Source: Geomesophilobacter sediminis
Lineage (GTDB): Bacteria > Desulfobacterota > Desulfuromonadia > Geobacterales > Geobacteraceae
Length of the DNA: 64,000 nt
NCBI RefSeq assembly: GCF_016458275.1
Contig: NZ_JAEMHM010000005.1
Span: 1 to 64,000, forward strand
Direction of reading: 5' to 3'
Shown here in pieces: positions 53,981-63,761 of the stretch (position 1 is its first letter; every line of letters starts with the position of its first letter). Under the pieces are notes generated by a model. It did no database searches. It saw nothing but the letters and a program-made list of their open reading frames with translations, and was not told the origin of the DNA. Position numbers and translations under genes: made by a program.

Positions 53981-55393
53981 ATGAAGATTCGTTACTCGAT
54001 TATCGCGATAATAACTCTGCACTTGTTGCTGAGCGCCCCCCAGCAGGCGATCAGCCTCGAAACCGAGCCCTCCGTCCCCAGCTATAAGCTGAACCGGGCC
54101 GACGAGGACTACCGTTACCTGAAGGACGGCACCAGGAGGATCGACTTCTGGGACCCGATCAAGTACCTGCCGTTCAACGACCGGGGTGATTGGTACCTGA
54201 GCCTGGGCGGCGAGGCGAGAGAGCGCTACGAATACTTTGACAACTACAACTGGAAGGAACTGCCGCGCGACAACGGTTACGCCCTCCAACGCTTCTTCTT
54301 CCACGGCGACGTTCATTTCGGGGCAAACGTCAGGCTGTTTGGCCAGTTCCAGAGCAGCCTTGAGAACGGCCGCAGCGGCGGCCCCCGCCCCTCAATCGAC
54401 AAGGATGAGCTCGATCTGCACCAGGGATTCCTCGATCTCAGCATGAAACCGGCAGCGGATGCGACCCTCACCCTGCGCTCGGGACGCCAGGAGCTGGCCT
54501 ACGGGTCGCAGCGCATTATCGCCGTGCGTGAAGGCCCCAACGTGCGGCAGAGCTTTGACGGCTTTCGCCTCATGTACCGCTTGGGCGATCTGGCGGTGGA
54601 TGGCATAGCCACACGCCCCGTCAAGTCCAACAAGTACACCTTCGACGACGGCACAGATCCCAGCCAGGCGCTCTGGGGGGTGTACTCCGTCTTTCCCCTG
54701 CCGCCGGCAACGAAAGGGAAGGCTGATCTCTATTACCTCGGTCTGTACCGCGGCAACGCGGCATTCGACCAGGGGCATGCGAAGGAGACCCGCCACTCGG
54801 TGGGAGCCAGGCTCTGGCGGACCGAGAGGCCACTCGACTACAACTTCGAGTTCCTCTACCAATGGGGTAAGTTCGGCGACGGCGACATCAGCGCTTGGAC
54901 CGTTGCTTCTGATACAGGGTACTCGCCGGCAGAGCTTCCCTTTTCGCCCCGTTTCGCCCTGAAAGTGGACATCGCCAGCGGCGACCAAGATCCCAACAAC
55001 CACGACCTGCAAACCTTCAACCCGCTTTTCCCCAAGGGTGCCTATTTCAGCGAAGACGGGCTGATCGGTCCGGCAAACTTTATCAACATCAATCCTTCGA
55101 TCGAACTCCACCTGCCGAAGGACGTGACGCTCACCGCCAACTGGGATTTCTTCTGGCGCGAGAGCATCCACGACGGGATCTACAACAACGCAGTCGTCCT
55201 GGTCCGCTCCGGCAAAAACACCTCCGCTCGCTACATCGGCAGTCAGCCGCAGCTGCAGTTCGAGTGGGACGTGCAAAGACACATCACCATCGTGGCCATC
55301 TATGCCCACTTCCTGGCCGGCCCTTTCCTGCGCGAATCCGGCCCCGGCGAAGACGTCGATTACGTAACGACTTGGGTGACCTACAAGTTTTGA
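53981..55393 (+). CDS. Alginate-export-type outer-membrane porin
   Basis: A 470-aa beta-barrel. A signal peptide (SIIAIITLHLLLSAPQQAIS) precedes strands such as WYLSLGGEARERYEYFDNYN, LTLRSGRQELAYGSQRIIAV and FDGFRLMYR, the standard pattern of the Alginate_exp family, and the chain ends in aromatic VTYKF, an outer-membrane insertion signal. The substrate need not be alginate. AGGGAGG is close upstream. Two CACGTGTT motifs (about 53940 and 53953) lie at the presumed promoter. Confidence 0.88.
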   Translation: MKIRYSIIAIITLHLLLSAPQQAISLETEPSVPSYKLNRADEDYRYLKDGTRRIDFWDPIKYLPFNDRGDWYLSLGGEARERYEYFDNYNWKELPRDNGYALQRFFFHGDVHFGANVRLFGQFQSSLENGRSGGPRPSIDKDELDLHQGFLDLSMKPAADATLTLRSGRQELAYGSQRIIAVREGPNVRQSFDGFRLMYRLGDLAVDGIATRPVKSNKYTFDDGTDPSQALWGVYSVFPLPPATKGKADLYYLGLYRGNAAFDQGHAKETRHSVGARLWRTERPLDYNFEFLYQWGKFGDGDISAWTVASDTGYSPAELPFSPRFALKVDIASGDQDPNNHDLQTFNPLFPKGAYFSEDGLIGPANFININPSIELHLPKDVTLTANWDFFWRESIHDGIYNNAVVLVRSGKNTSARYIGSQPQLQFEWDVQRHITIVAIYAHFLAGPFLRESGPGEDVDYVTTWVTYKF

Positions 55394-55589
55394 AACGGCA
55401 GTTGCGGTGCAGAGAATCCAGGGGACGTGTTGAGGGGCCAGGGGGACATCCTATAAGATCGTAAGATTCTCTGGGAGAACCTTATTCATTACGGGCGTCC
55501 CTCCGTCTCCTCTCCTTAGGGCATTGCCAGTGCCGTGAACGATTGGGGGACCTTGGGGGGGGCGACAACCTCTATGCCCTTGGGGTTGA

Positions 55590-55784
55590 CGCCGATGATG
55601 GCGATGTTAGCGCTTCATGGTCTCGATCATGACGCTCAACATCGTCATCTTGACGGCCACCATGGCGACAATGGCGCTTATGATCGTCTACATGGCGCTT
55701 ATGATCGTCTACATGACCGTCATTACGGTCATCATGACGGTCAGAATGACGATGATGGCGCAATCTGGTAGGGCCGAAATCTAA
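55590..55784. other. Low-complexity ATG-rich palindromic segment
   Basis: gcgcttatgatcgtctacat occurs twice in tandem, followed by atgaccgtcattacggtcat, a palindrome. One plus frame (55617-55784) encodes MVSIMTLNIVILTATMATMA, a purely hydrophobic 55-residue chain; another plus frame and a minus frame are His/Asp-rich. No ribosome site precedes any. The rest of 55394-55930 holds no supported gene. Confidence 0.4.
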
Positions 55785-55930
55785 TGAAGGCTGCAGTGGA
55801 GGGAACCCCCATCCTCACCCTGTCCGTTGCGATAGGTGGTGGGGCTTTACGGCAGATTAAGAAAAGGAGTACTCTTCTATTATGAAAGGGATGGAGATGT
55901 CTGCTGGGGGAGGGTTTAAAGGAGATAGTC

Positions 55931-56413
55931 ATGAGCTCTATGGGAAATCACCTGTATCATGATGTGCTCCACTGGCTCCACATCGAAAAGGGGACCGAGG
56001 AGCACGCGGAACAAGCGGTTGCCGGGGCAGTGGTGTTCCTGGGACGGCTGTTTTTCGCATTCATCTTCCTGATGTCGGCTCCGAATCATTTCACCAACAA
56101 GGCCATCGAATATGCGTCTGCGCAAGGGGTGCCCTTTGCCTCGATCGCGGTGCCGCTGTCGGGCATCATCGCACTGGCAGGGGGCTTGAGCGTCCTCTTC
56201 GGATTCCACGCGAAGGTCGGGGGCTGGCTCCTGGTGCTGTTCCTGCTGCCGGTAACCTTCATGATGCATGCCTTCTGGAAAGTCACCGATCCGGCGATGG
56301 AACAGATTCAGATGATCATGTTCCTGAAGAACCTGTCGATGCTGGGGGGAGCACTGCTGATCACGCAGTTCGGGGCGGGGCCATACAGTATTGATGGTAA
56401 GCGATCACGGTGA
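55931..56413 (+). CDS. DoxX-family membrane protein
   Basis: A 160-aa inner-membrane protein with four helices (GRLFFAFIFLMSAPNHF, AVPLSGIIALAGGLSVLFG, LLVLFLLPVTFMMHAFW, NLSMLGGALLITQFGAGPYS), the DoxX layout. DoxX proteins are associated with quinone- or thiol-linked redox functions. AAAGGAGATAGTC precedes the ATG. It is the last gene of the hydrolase/pirin/porin group. Confidence 0.88.
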   Translation: MSSMGNHLYHDVLHWLHIEKGTEEHAEQAVAGAVVFLGRLFFAFIFLMSAPNHFTNKAIEYASAQGVPFASIAVPLSGIIALAGGLSVLFGFHAKVGGWLLVLFLLPVTFMMHAFWKVTDPAMEQIQMIMFLKNLSMLGGALLITQFGAGPYSIDGKRSR

Positions 56414-56767
56414 GGACAATGGGAGAGTGGTGCTAAGGGAGCTGTTGCCAAACCCAGGAAAAGGCCATGTTGTTAGCAGCGACATTATTGTCCAGATCGA
56501 GTCTCTCTGCGTGAGCCAGGTAGCTTCCTGCCCTGTGGGGAGCGTCTTTCCAGGCGCGAATATCGGCAACGGTTGTTACCGCCTTCGGCGGTTCGCGCCA
56601 GGAATGGCGCTCCCACAGAACATAGGTAAATAGAAACGACATTGTTGTCAGGCACATACGGGGCGACTATCGCGGCAGAAATGTCGCTCCTACCGGGTTG
56701 CCGCCCTCCCCCACCGACCGGATGGGCGCTTTTTGCAGCTCCTGCCGAGGGGTGGTCGACAAAGCGT
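56414..56767. repeat. Gene-free region with ggagcg-type repeats
   Basis: Two copies of an inverted element (cgcgccaggaatggcgctcc near 56595 and cggcagaaatgtcgctccta near 56672), matching those at 27264-27408. No gene is supported. Confidence 0.65.
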
Positions 56768-58183
56768 TCACCGTATCTCGAAGATCCGCACCATCCCCGG
56801 CTCCAGCTTCACCTTGTCGAGGTGCCGGCCGTCGAAGGAACGGTAGGGCGTCAGGGTGCCGTTCAGGGCATGTTCAAACGCATCCACCCCGCGCCGGGTC
56901 CGCAGCTGCAGGGTCGGGCTTCCCGTCTTGTCCCAGACCACCAGCACCTGAACCCCGTCCGGGCGCACGAAGAGATGCTGGTACAGTTCCCCTTTGCTTC
57001 CCCCCGTCACCTCCACCGCCAGTTCCGAATCCGCCACCGTCAAGTGCCGGGTGTTCAAAAGGCCCACCAACAGCTGCACCGTGTGGAACGCGAGCTTCTT
57101 CTGCCGGTCGGAACGGGTGAGACCGAGATAGTGGTTCTCGCTTTCGCCGATCACCGCGGTCAGCAGATGCCGGTCCCGGATCTGGTAGATCCCCAGGTGC
57201 TCCACCCGCCGGTCCGCCAGGAAGGTGGCGATCGCCCGCGCCCACCAGTTGGCCTGGTCCAGCTCGGTCTTGCCCGGCGCGGTGGCAAAGCCCGCCTCGT
57301 TGATCCAGATCGGCCGGTGACCGCACTTTTCGTCCACCAGCGGCACGAACTGCTGATAGAACGACCCCGGGCGCCCCTGGTCGAGGTAGTTCTCCACGGT
57401 GATGTTCTTCGGCGTCCAGGTTTCCGGATAGGCGTGGAAGGGGACCACGTCAAAGTTAGCGGCATTCCCGTAGGTGACGCAGGCATCCCGCACCCAGTTC
57501 GCATCCGGCCATACCATCCCCCCCAGGATGACCAGCGACGCGGGCGAGCCCTTCCGCACCACCTGCGCCGCCGTTTTCAGCAGTTCGTTGTACTGGGCCG
57601 GGGTGCCGTCCCACCACTGCTTTACGTTCTCCTCGTTGTAGATCTCATAGGACGCGATGTTGGGGTAGCCGTTCAACTCCTTTACCGTCGCGGCGACGAA
57701 GTTGCGCCAGTCTTCGAGATGCCTGGGGGGATCGTTCCACGTCTCCTTGTCCGTGCCCCCCTTGGCCGCCCAGGCCGGAGTGTAGGCGAGGTAGGGCCGG
57801 AGGGTGATCCCCTGCTTGGCAGCCAGGGAAACGAAGCGGTGCAGCCAGGCGAAATCGAACTTCCCCCGCTGCGGCTCGTAATCGACCCAGCTGAAGCTCC
57901 CCCGCCAGGTCGATACGCCCAGTTCCTTCATCACCTCGAAATCCAGGGCGACCTCTTTGAAATCCTCCCCTTTGGGATAGTCCTGCAGCATGCTGAAGGA
58001 AACCGGCTTGGTGAAGCTCGCCGGAGCAGTCCGCTGGTGGAGCTGCCCCCCGGCAGCTGCGCCGTGGGTGCCACTCGGCAACAGGGTGCCTTCTGAGAAA
58101 TGACCGCACCCGGAGCAGCAGATGAGGATAGCGGCGATGAATGCCCGGGAAAACCTGCGCGGTTTCAAGATGGTGGTATTCAT
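56768..58183 (-). CDS. GH-A clan glycoside hydrolase lipoprotein
   Basis: A 471-aa lipoprotein (lipobox ILICCSGC). The TIM-barrel region shows the acid/base Glu in SYEIYNEENVKQWW and the nucleophile Glu in PIWINEAGFAT, placing it in clan GH-A (GH5/GH39-like). The HAYPE motif and the C-terminal beta domain (FVRPDGVQVLVVWDK) fit GH39-type enzymes. It probably acts in the periplasm or on the cell surface on a polysaccharide that cannot be specified. GGGAGGGCGAAG precedes the ATG. It stands alone, divergent from the ABC exporter gene. Confidence 0.85.
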   Translation of the reverse strand: MNTTILKPRRFSRAFIAAILICCSGCGHFSEGTLLPSGTHGAAAGGQLHQRTAPASFTKPVSFSMLQDYPKGEDFKEVALDFEVMKELGVSTWRGSFSWVDYEPQRGKFDFAWLHRFVSLAAKQGITLRPYLAYTPAWAAKGGTDKETWNDPPRHLEDWRNFVAATVKELNGYPNIASYEIYNEENVKQWWDGTPAQYNELLKTAAQVVRKGSPASLVILGGMVWPDANWVRDACVTYGNAANFDVVPFHAYPETWTPKNITVENYLDQGRPGSFYQQFVPLVDEKCGHRPIWINEAGFATAPGKTELDQANWWARAIATFLADRRVEHLGIYQIRDRHLLTAVIGESENHYLGLTRSDRQKKLAFHTVQLLVGLLNTRHLTVADSELAVEVTGGSKGELYQHLFVRPDGVQVLVVWDKTGSPTLQLRTRRGVDAFEHALNGTLTPYRSFDGRHLDKVKLEPGMVRIFEIR

Positions 58184-58585
58184 CTTCGCCCTCCCTTTTG
58201 GCTGGAGCTTTTAAGTTGAACGGATCTCTCAAAAGGATATCCGTCTTGGATTCCCCCTCTGTTACCAAGGGGGGAGGATTTGATGCTGAGGTTCTCGATC
58301 CAGAATCAGGCACCGTAAAAACCTGAGAGGCGAATCCTCCTAAATCCCCCTTTGTCAAAGGGGGACTTAGAAACACTGCCGTATGCCGACAGGAAACGTG
58401 CTTTCCCGCGCAACCTATGTCGGGTTCTTTAAAAATTTAAAGATTATAACCATAAAGATTGGAGGCACCATCGAAGTTGTGGCGTTAGGTGACCGGTGTC
58501 ACATCACTTTTGGGCGGGTATTTCTACCTTGATGGGAAGGAAAGGCTCTGGCCTCACTACCGGGATGTAGCAAAGAAGGAGTGAC
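58184..58585. other. Intergenic region with dispersed repeats
   Basis: Two hairpin repeats (ccccctctgttaccaagggg at 58254 and ccccctttgtcaaaggggga near 58346) and an AT-rich stretch (58430-58465) that likely holds the exporter promoter. No gene. Confidence 0.6.
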
Positions 58586-60364
58586 ATGCTGAGATTCATC
58601 GCCGCACGGGCAGGTATGGATGCGGAAAAAATACTTCACGCCAAACGGGCGCTTACCTTCATCAAGCCGCACCGCCGGATCATCGCGGTCATCATGGGGG
58701 TCATGCTTTTGGTGGCGGCGCTCGGCGCCCTCGAGCCGCTCATCTACAAGGTCGTATTCGATAAGCTGGGCACCAACACCGGACTGCAGGAACTTTTCCT
58801 GGCGGTGGGCGCGATCATGGCGGCTGCCGTCGCCAAGGAAGCTCTGAACGGGTTTTCCAACTGGCTCAGTTGGAAGGTCCGCCTCTCGGTGAATTACCGG
58901 CTGCTGGACGAAACCACCGGCAGGCTCCACGCCCTCCCCCTCTCCTACCATCGAGAGGAAACCGTGGGGGGGCTGATGACCCGGCTCAACCACGGCATCA
59001 ACGGGTTCGTGGCCGGCATTTCCGATCTCGCCTTCAACATCCTCCCCGGCTGCATCTATCTCGCCATTTCCGTGGCGGTCATGTTCCGCCTGGACTGGCG
59101 GCTCTCCCTGCTGGTCGTCTTCTTCGCACCCCTTCCCGCCATGATCGGCGTGGTGGCCTCGCACGAGCAGACGGCCCGGGAAAGCTCGCTTCTGTACCGG
59201 TGGGGGATCATCTTCTCCCGGTTCAACGAGGTCTTGTCCGGCATCGTGACGGTGAAAAGCTTTGCCATGGAGGAGGCCGAGCGGAAGCGCTTCATGGGGG
59301 AGGTGGCGGAAGCGCACGGCATCGTGAGGAAGGGGGTGGTCACCGATACCAAGATCGGCGCGGCGCAGAGCCTGGTGGTGATGCTCGCGAAGACCGCATC
59401 GATCGGTTTTGCCATCTACCTGATTCACCAGGGCCAGACCACGGTGGGTACCCTGATGGCGTTTCTCGGGTACCAGGGGGGGCTTTTCGGGCCGGTGAAC
59501 AGCCTGACCGGCGTCTACCAGACCCTGCGCAAGGCGACCATCTCCTTCGACATCGTCTTTTCTATCCTGGATGCCGAAGATCGCCTGCAGGACGCCCCCC
59601 ACGCGCAGCCGGTCGACAAGGTGCAGGGGGACGTCGTCTTCGACAAGGTCAGCTTCGGTTACAACGACGAGCGGCAGATCCTGAAGGAGATCGATCTGCA
59701 CGTGAGTCCCGGCGAAACCATCGCCATCGTAGGACCGAGCGGATCGGGCAAGACGACCATGGTATCGCTGCTGCAGCGCTTCTACGATCCGACTTCGGGC
59801 TGCATCGCGGTGGACGGGACCGACCTGCGCGCCCTGCAGCAGCGCTCCCTGCGCCAGCAGATCGGCGTGGTGCTGCAGGATGCCCTCGTTTTCAACGACA
59901 CCATCCGCAACAACATCGCCTACGGGCGCCCCGACGCCTCCGACGCGGAGATCGCGGCCGCGGCCCGTGCGGCGAACGCCGACAAGTTCATCGGTAACCT
60001 GCCGGGGGGCTACGACTTCGTGGTCGGGGAGCGCGGCTGCCGGATCTCCGTCGGGGAAAGGCAGCGGATCAGCATCGCCCGGGCCCTGTTGAAGGACCCT
60101 TCCCTGCTGATCCTGGACGAGGCGACCTCGGCCCTGGATGCCGAATCCGAAGTCCTGGTTCAGGACGCGCTGGACCGGTTGATCAAGGGGCGCACGAGTT
60201 TCATCATCGCCCACCGTCTGTCGACCGTGGTCGGGGCGCACCGAATATTGGTATTGAAGGACGGGAAGATCATCGAGGCGGACAACCACGAAAACCTGAT
60301 GGAACAGGACGGCTACTACGCCTCGCTGGTGAAGCACCAGTACCGCGGCCTGCTGCCGGCCTAG
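58586..60364 (+). CDS. ABC exporter, fused permease and ATPase
   Basis: A 592-aa half-transporter. Six hydrophobic helices in the first 310 residues (for example IIAVIMGVMLLVAALGALEP) form the membrane domain. The ATPase has Walker A GPSGSGKTTM, Q-loop GVVLQDALVFNDTI, signature ISVGERQRIS in place of LSGGQ, Walker B LLILDEATSALD and the H-loop AHRLSTV. It exports lipids, peptides or drugs as a homodimer or with a partner; none is adjacent. AAGGAGTGAC precedes the ATG. Confidence 0.93.
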   Translation: MLRFIAARAGMDAEKILHAKRALTFIKPHRRIIAVIMGVMLLVAALGALEPLIYKVVFDKLGTNTGLQELFLAVGAIMAAAVAKEALNGFSNWLSWKVRLSVNYRLLDETTGRLHALPLSYHREETVGGLMTRLNHGINGFVAGISDLAFNILPGCIYLAISVAVMFRLDWRLSLLVVFFAPLPAMIGVVASHEQTARESSLLYRWGIIFSRFNEVLSGIVTVKSFAMEEAERKRFMGEVAEAHGIVRKGVVTDTKIGAAQSLVVMLAKTASIGFAIYLIHQGQTTVGTLMAFLGYQGGLFGPVNSLTGVYQTLRKATISFDIVFSILDAEDRLQDAPHAQPVDKVQGDVVFDKVSFGYNDERQILKEIDLHVSPGETIAIVGPSGSGKTTMVSLLQRFYDPTSGCIAVDGTDLRALQQRSLRQQIGVVLQDALVFNDTIRNNIAYGRPDASDAEIAAAARAANADKFIGNLPGGYDFVVGERGCRISVGERQRISIARALLKDPSLLILDEATSALDAESEVLVQDALDRLIKGRTSFIIAHRLSTVVGAHRILVLKDGKIIEADNHENLMEQDGYYASLVKHQYRGLLPA

Positions 60365-60849
60365 TTTTCGGATTTGATAGGCGCACCGCAGAGGATGCTG
60401 AGGGCCGCAGAGGAAACGTATCTGAACTTGGAGATGTATCAGAACAGGACAACACTGGAGCAGGAGCGCAGCATGCTGAGTCCACAAGTCCGGCGGCTTT
60501 ACATAAGGCAGGGGTACGAAATACCTTGTTTGGGCCGGTCGGCCGCAGCTTCAGGGAAGGAGGAAGGATTTGCTTTTGAGGTATTTGATTTTGAAGGGGA
60601 TATTCAGGATACACGGGATAAAGCCCCGGGTAGATCTGAACAGGGGAAAACGCGGAGCAGGTTCTTCGGCAGAAACTTTTGGTGAAACCGCGACTCGGGA
60701 CGCAGGCCGGCGCGTTGACTGAAGTCGCGCTCGTGCCTTTGCGGAGGCTGGCCTTTACGGAAGCCTCGCCGCAATGCGGGCGTCGAGCTCCCACTTGCGG
60801 CGGCATCACCGGCGATGTTCCCCTGCAGTTCCGGGTGCAACGGTCTTTA
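60365..60849. other. Gene-free region
   Basis: No gene is supported. A 103-codon frame at 60374 has no ribosome site or recognisable content. The right half (60660-60850) is very G+C-rich. Confidence 0.45.
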
Positions 60850-61356
60850 TCACCCCGCCAAGCCTTGCCGGCACAACTGGTCCGCCTTTTTCAACAAGGT
60901 CGGCACCCGGTATTTCCCGTGCAGGGACAATACCGCCGCCTTCGCAGCTTCCAAGGGCATTCCGGCACTGGTAACGTAAAGCGGCCGGCGACTTCCCCCC
61001 CTGAAAACCTCGTACTCCGCTGGGACGCCTTGGAAATGCCTCTTGGCCACCCCGACCACAACCACCTTCCCCCCCAAGGCATCGAAGAGATGCTTCCCCA
61101 GCCCCGGCCGGTGATGACCGTCCAGGTAGACATACCCATCCACAATCACAACATCGGGGTGGAGGTCGTGCTCCTCAATCAGCTTCAAAATGCAGGGGAG
61201 TTCCCTGAGATAGAACTGCCCCGGCTGATACTCCGCAACGGGATCGAGCACCGTCCGGAATATTCCATCTGCATCGGAATCCTCCCAGTTGAGGAAGGAG
61301 ACGCCAGCAACAGACGCACGGGAATTTTGATAATAGACGTCGACCGATAGAATCAT
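60850..61356 (-). CDS. nfi: Endonuclease V family protein
   Basis: A 168-aa protein with endonuclease V motifs: LSVDVYY gives the first catalytic Asp, YQPGQFYLRELPCIL the wedge and Glu region, and VDGYVYLDGHHRPGLGKHL the third acidic cluster; GVAKRHF and SAGMPLEAA are also conserved. These enzymes nick DNA or RNA near inosine. It is shorter than the usual 220 residues, mainly at the N-terminus. The start is the ATG at 61356 with weak ribosome support. Confidence 0.88.
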   Translation of the reverse strand: MILSVDVYYQNSRASVAGVSFLNWEDSDADGIFRTVLDPVAEYQPGQFYLRELPCILKLIEEHDLHPDVVIVDGYVYLDGHHRPGLGKHLFDALGGKVVVVGVAKRHFQGVPAEYEVFRGGSRRPLYVTSAGMPLEAAKAAVLSLHGKYRVPTLLKKADQLCRQGLAG

Positions 61357-61371
61357 CACGTTTGGATAGAG

Positions 61372-61448
61372 GCCGTAGGTCGCGTTGAGGGACGAAACGC
61401 GACTTTTCCTGCGGGTTGCGTCGCGCTTCGTGCCTCAGCACGACCTAC
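61372..61448. repeat. Dispersed gtaggtcgcgtt element
   Basis: The segment starts gtaggtcgcgttgaggg and ends cagcacgacctac, an imperfect inverted repeat between the endonuclease V and amidase genes. It resembles an intergenic repeat type seen in related genomes. Confidence 0.5.
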
Positions 61449-61455
61449 TTACTTG

Positions 61456-62262
61456 TCATACCCGCTGCAGGTATCTGCTGTTCACCCAGCCGTCGAGGTC
61501 GCGGTCCTGCACGTCGACCAGCCACCACCCCCCCTCTGCTTTCAGGAAATTCACCGCGGTCCCTTGGGGCAGCGGACTCCCCGGGAGGGCCGCATTCTGC
61601 GCGCCGGGTCCGCTCCTTATGTTGAGTTCGGTGGTGGTCCGGTAGGCTTGGGCGACGTTGTCCGCCCGCCCCATCACGCGGGCACGGAAGTTTGCCATGG
61701 GAAAAGCGGGACCCGGATCGCACTTGCGATGGGGCGCTATGTCCTCGTGCCCCACCACGTCCAGAAGCTGGTAGGTCGAGACCAGCAGGCTGGCCACCGT
61801 CAGCGCGGACTGGATCTGCTCAGGGGTGTAGTCCTCCCAGCCGCACAGCTCGGTTTCGTGCTTATGCACCGCCTGGAGCACCTCGGAATCCGGGTAGGTG
61901 GTGCCGAACCAGGCCCGCCACCCGTCTCCCTTCCTCACCAGTCGCCCTGCGTTGTCCAACTCGATCCCGATGGAGTAGCTGTTCAGCCCCTGCAACCCTC
62001 CCCAAAAGCTCTCCCCGGCATGCCAGGCAATCCTGTTGAAGGGCACCAGCTGGGTCACGCTGCCATCGCGCCCGATCACCACGTGGGCCGAGGCTTTCGC
62101 CTTCTTGCTGGTCAGCCACTCGATCGACTCCTGCGCACTGGCACCTGCGGTGAAATGCATCACCAGGTACTTCGCCTGCAGACTTCCGGAAATGTTCGGG
62201 CTTGGGACGTAGCGGACGGGCGAATCATCATCGTTGCACAACCGGTGGTTTCTGATCCTCAT
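61456..62262 (-). CDS. N-acetylmuramoyl-L-alanine amidase with SH3 domain
   Basis: A 268-aa peptidoglycan amidase. The Amidase_2 zinc ligands are H in YLVMHFTAGA, H in VVGHEDIAPHRKCDPGPAF and the Cys/Asp that follow. Residues about 205-268 are a bacterial SH3 domain (TTTELNIRSGPGAQ, WWLVDVQDRDLDGWVNSRYL). It cuts the stem peptide from muramic acid. No signal peptide is visible, so it may act from a phage-like or cytoplasmic location or be released otherwise. AAAGGAGGAAATACG sets the start at 62262. Confidence 0.88.
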   Translation of the reverse strand: MRIRNHRLCNDDDSPVRYVPSPNISGSLQAKYLVMHFTAGASAQESIEWLTSKKAKASAHVVIGRDGSVTQLVPFNRIAWHAGESFWGGLQGLNSYSIGIELDNAGRLVRKGDGWRAWFGTTYPDSEVLQAVHKHETELCGWEDYTPEQIQSALTVASLLVSTYQLLDVVGHEDIAPHRKCDPGPAFPMANFRARVMGRADNVAQAYRTTTELNIRSGPGAQNAALPGSPLPQGTAVNFLKAEGGWWLVDVQDRDLDGWVNSRYLQRV

Positions 62263-62877
62263 GGCGTATTTCCTCCTTTGATGTCGACTACCCTTCCCAG
62301 GGAAGGGCATCGGGAAAAGGGCTACACCTTAGACAAAGGCCACTGGATAAAGACGATGTACGACTGCGTGCCTCCTGGTTCTCCCGCCTTATACCACAAA
62401 CAAAATAATCGCTATATCAGTATCTTAAATGGTATGGACTATTGAGGACTTACAGAATCGTTCCTGCCGGTGCTTCTGCATGGGCCGGAGTGAGCTGAGG
62501 GGTGGTTGACCTTGGGAAAGGAGTTTTCCCTCAGAGTACCTGGACCTTCTTTGGGAGATGATCCGGAAAAAAGTCGCCTTTTGTTTGCCAGCAAACCGTC
62601 GCCACTACCTTGTTTTATCGAGTGTTTTACCCAATTTCCACATCGCACAGCTCGGCTTTGTCCATCCCATACCCCATTTTTTAAGTTGACAATTATGCTC
62701 CGGTATTTTACAAGGGTTACCACATTGTTTTGATAAAGTACCTCGACCAATTCCCCACCGGTTTGAGGACCAAATCTAAAAAGAATTCGAACCCGGCAGT
62801 AGGGTGGCAGGTCTCCGGGCACCGAAGCTGAACCAAGACGAACCGCGTCGAACCCGCGCAGCGCAAGGAGCAAACGC
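62263..62877. other. Gene-free leader region upstream of cysH
   Basis: No gene is supported in this 615-bp stretch. A TTGACA element near 62688 could be a -35 box. The last 80 bp before cysH (about 62795-62870) are G+C-rich and may form a structured leader; I cannot match it to a known riboswitch. Confidence 0.35.
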
Positions 62878-63570
62878 ATGATCTCTGTACCTGCAGTACC
62901 CGAAAACGCCCTCCCCCAGGACATCCTGAGAATCGGGATCACGGCGGTCCAAGGCCCGGTGAAACTCGCCTGCTCTTTTTCGCTGGAAGACGTCGCCATC
63001 ATCGACATGGCCAAGGAACAGGGGCTGGACCTTGGCGTCTTCGCCATCGACACCGGGCGGCTGAACGAGGAAACCTACGAGGTGGCGGACGCGCTCTCGG
63101 AACGGTACCGGATCTCCATCGACTGGTATTTCCCCAAGCACGAGGCGGTGGAAAAACTGGAGCGCGAAAAGGGGCTCTTTTCCTTCCGCGAGTCGCTGGA
63201 AAACCGCCACGAGTGCTGCCACATCCGCAAGGTCGAGCCGCTGGGCCGGGCGCTCAAGGGGCTGGGGGGATGGGTGACCGGGATGCGGCGGGACCACGGC
63301 GTCACCCGCGTCGATCTGCAGGCCATCCAGCTCGACATGCTGAACGGCGGCATCCTCAAGATCAACCCGCTCCTGGACTGGAGCGAGGAGCAGCTTATGG
63401 CCTACGTGGAGGAGCGCCGCCTCCCCAAAAACCGCCTGTACCGTCAGGGTTACCGCTCCATCGGGTGCGCTCCCTGTACCCGGGCCACGGAACCGGGGGA
63501 GGATGCCCGGTCCGGCCGCTGGTGGTGGGAAAATCCGGAGCATAAGGAGTGCGGGTTGCACCGTCGGTAG
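62878..63570 (+). CDS. cysH: APS/PAPS reductase
   Basis: A 230-aa assimilatory reductase. KLACSFSLEDVAIIDM is the PP-loop, TGMRRDHGVTRVDL the substrate loop, and HECCHIRKVEPL with GCAPCTR supplies the CC...CxxC that binds a 4Fe-4S cluster, the mark of the APS-using type. The C-terminal EHKECGLH carries the catalytic Cys. It reduces adenylyl sulfate to sulfite with thioredoxin. AAGGAGC precedes the ATG. cysD follows 190 bp later. Confidence 0.94.
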   Translation: MISVPAVPENALPQDILRIGITAVQGPVKLACSFSLEDVAIIDMAKEQGLDLGVFAIDTGRLNEETYEVADALSERYRISIDWYFPKHEAVEKLEREKGLFSFRESLENRHECCHIRKVEPLGRALKGLGGWVTGMRRDHGVTRVDLQAIQLDMLNGGILKINPLLDWSEEQLMAYVEERRLPKNRLYRQGYRSIGCAPCTRATEPGEDARSGRWWWENPEHKECGLHRR

Positions 63571-63599
63571 ATTACTTGAACCCCATCCTCATTCGCCTT

Positions 63600-63720
63600 C
63601 GCTAAAGCTTCGGCGGATAAACCCTGCCCCCTGAGGGCTCCCCAAAAGGCAAATCCCCCCCAGCCCCCCTTCGCAAAGGGGGGAGATAAAGGTATGCCCT
63701 CCCCTTCTTCGGGTGAGGGC
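63600..63720. repeat. Dispersed repeats between cysH and cysD
   Basis: cccccttcgcaaagggggg near 63665 is a member of the hairpin family at 42530. A ctaaagcttcggcgg hairpin precedes it. No gene. Confidence 0.6.
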
Positions 63721-63761
63721 CATTGGGAATCAACCCTTCAGCACGAATCGAGAGCGACGCT

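Noticed and set aside
60374-60685. 103-codon frame downstream of the ABC exporter
   Set aside because: No ribosome site, no recognisable motifs and a repeat-like composition.
62795-62877. Possible sulfur-responsive riboswitch before cysH
   Set aside because: G+C-rich leader without a motif I could match to any known riboswitch; no transcription terminator seen in it.
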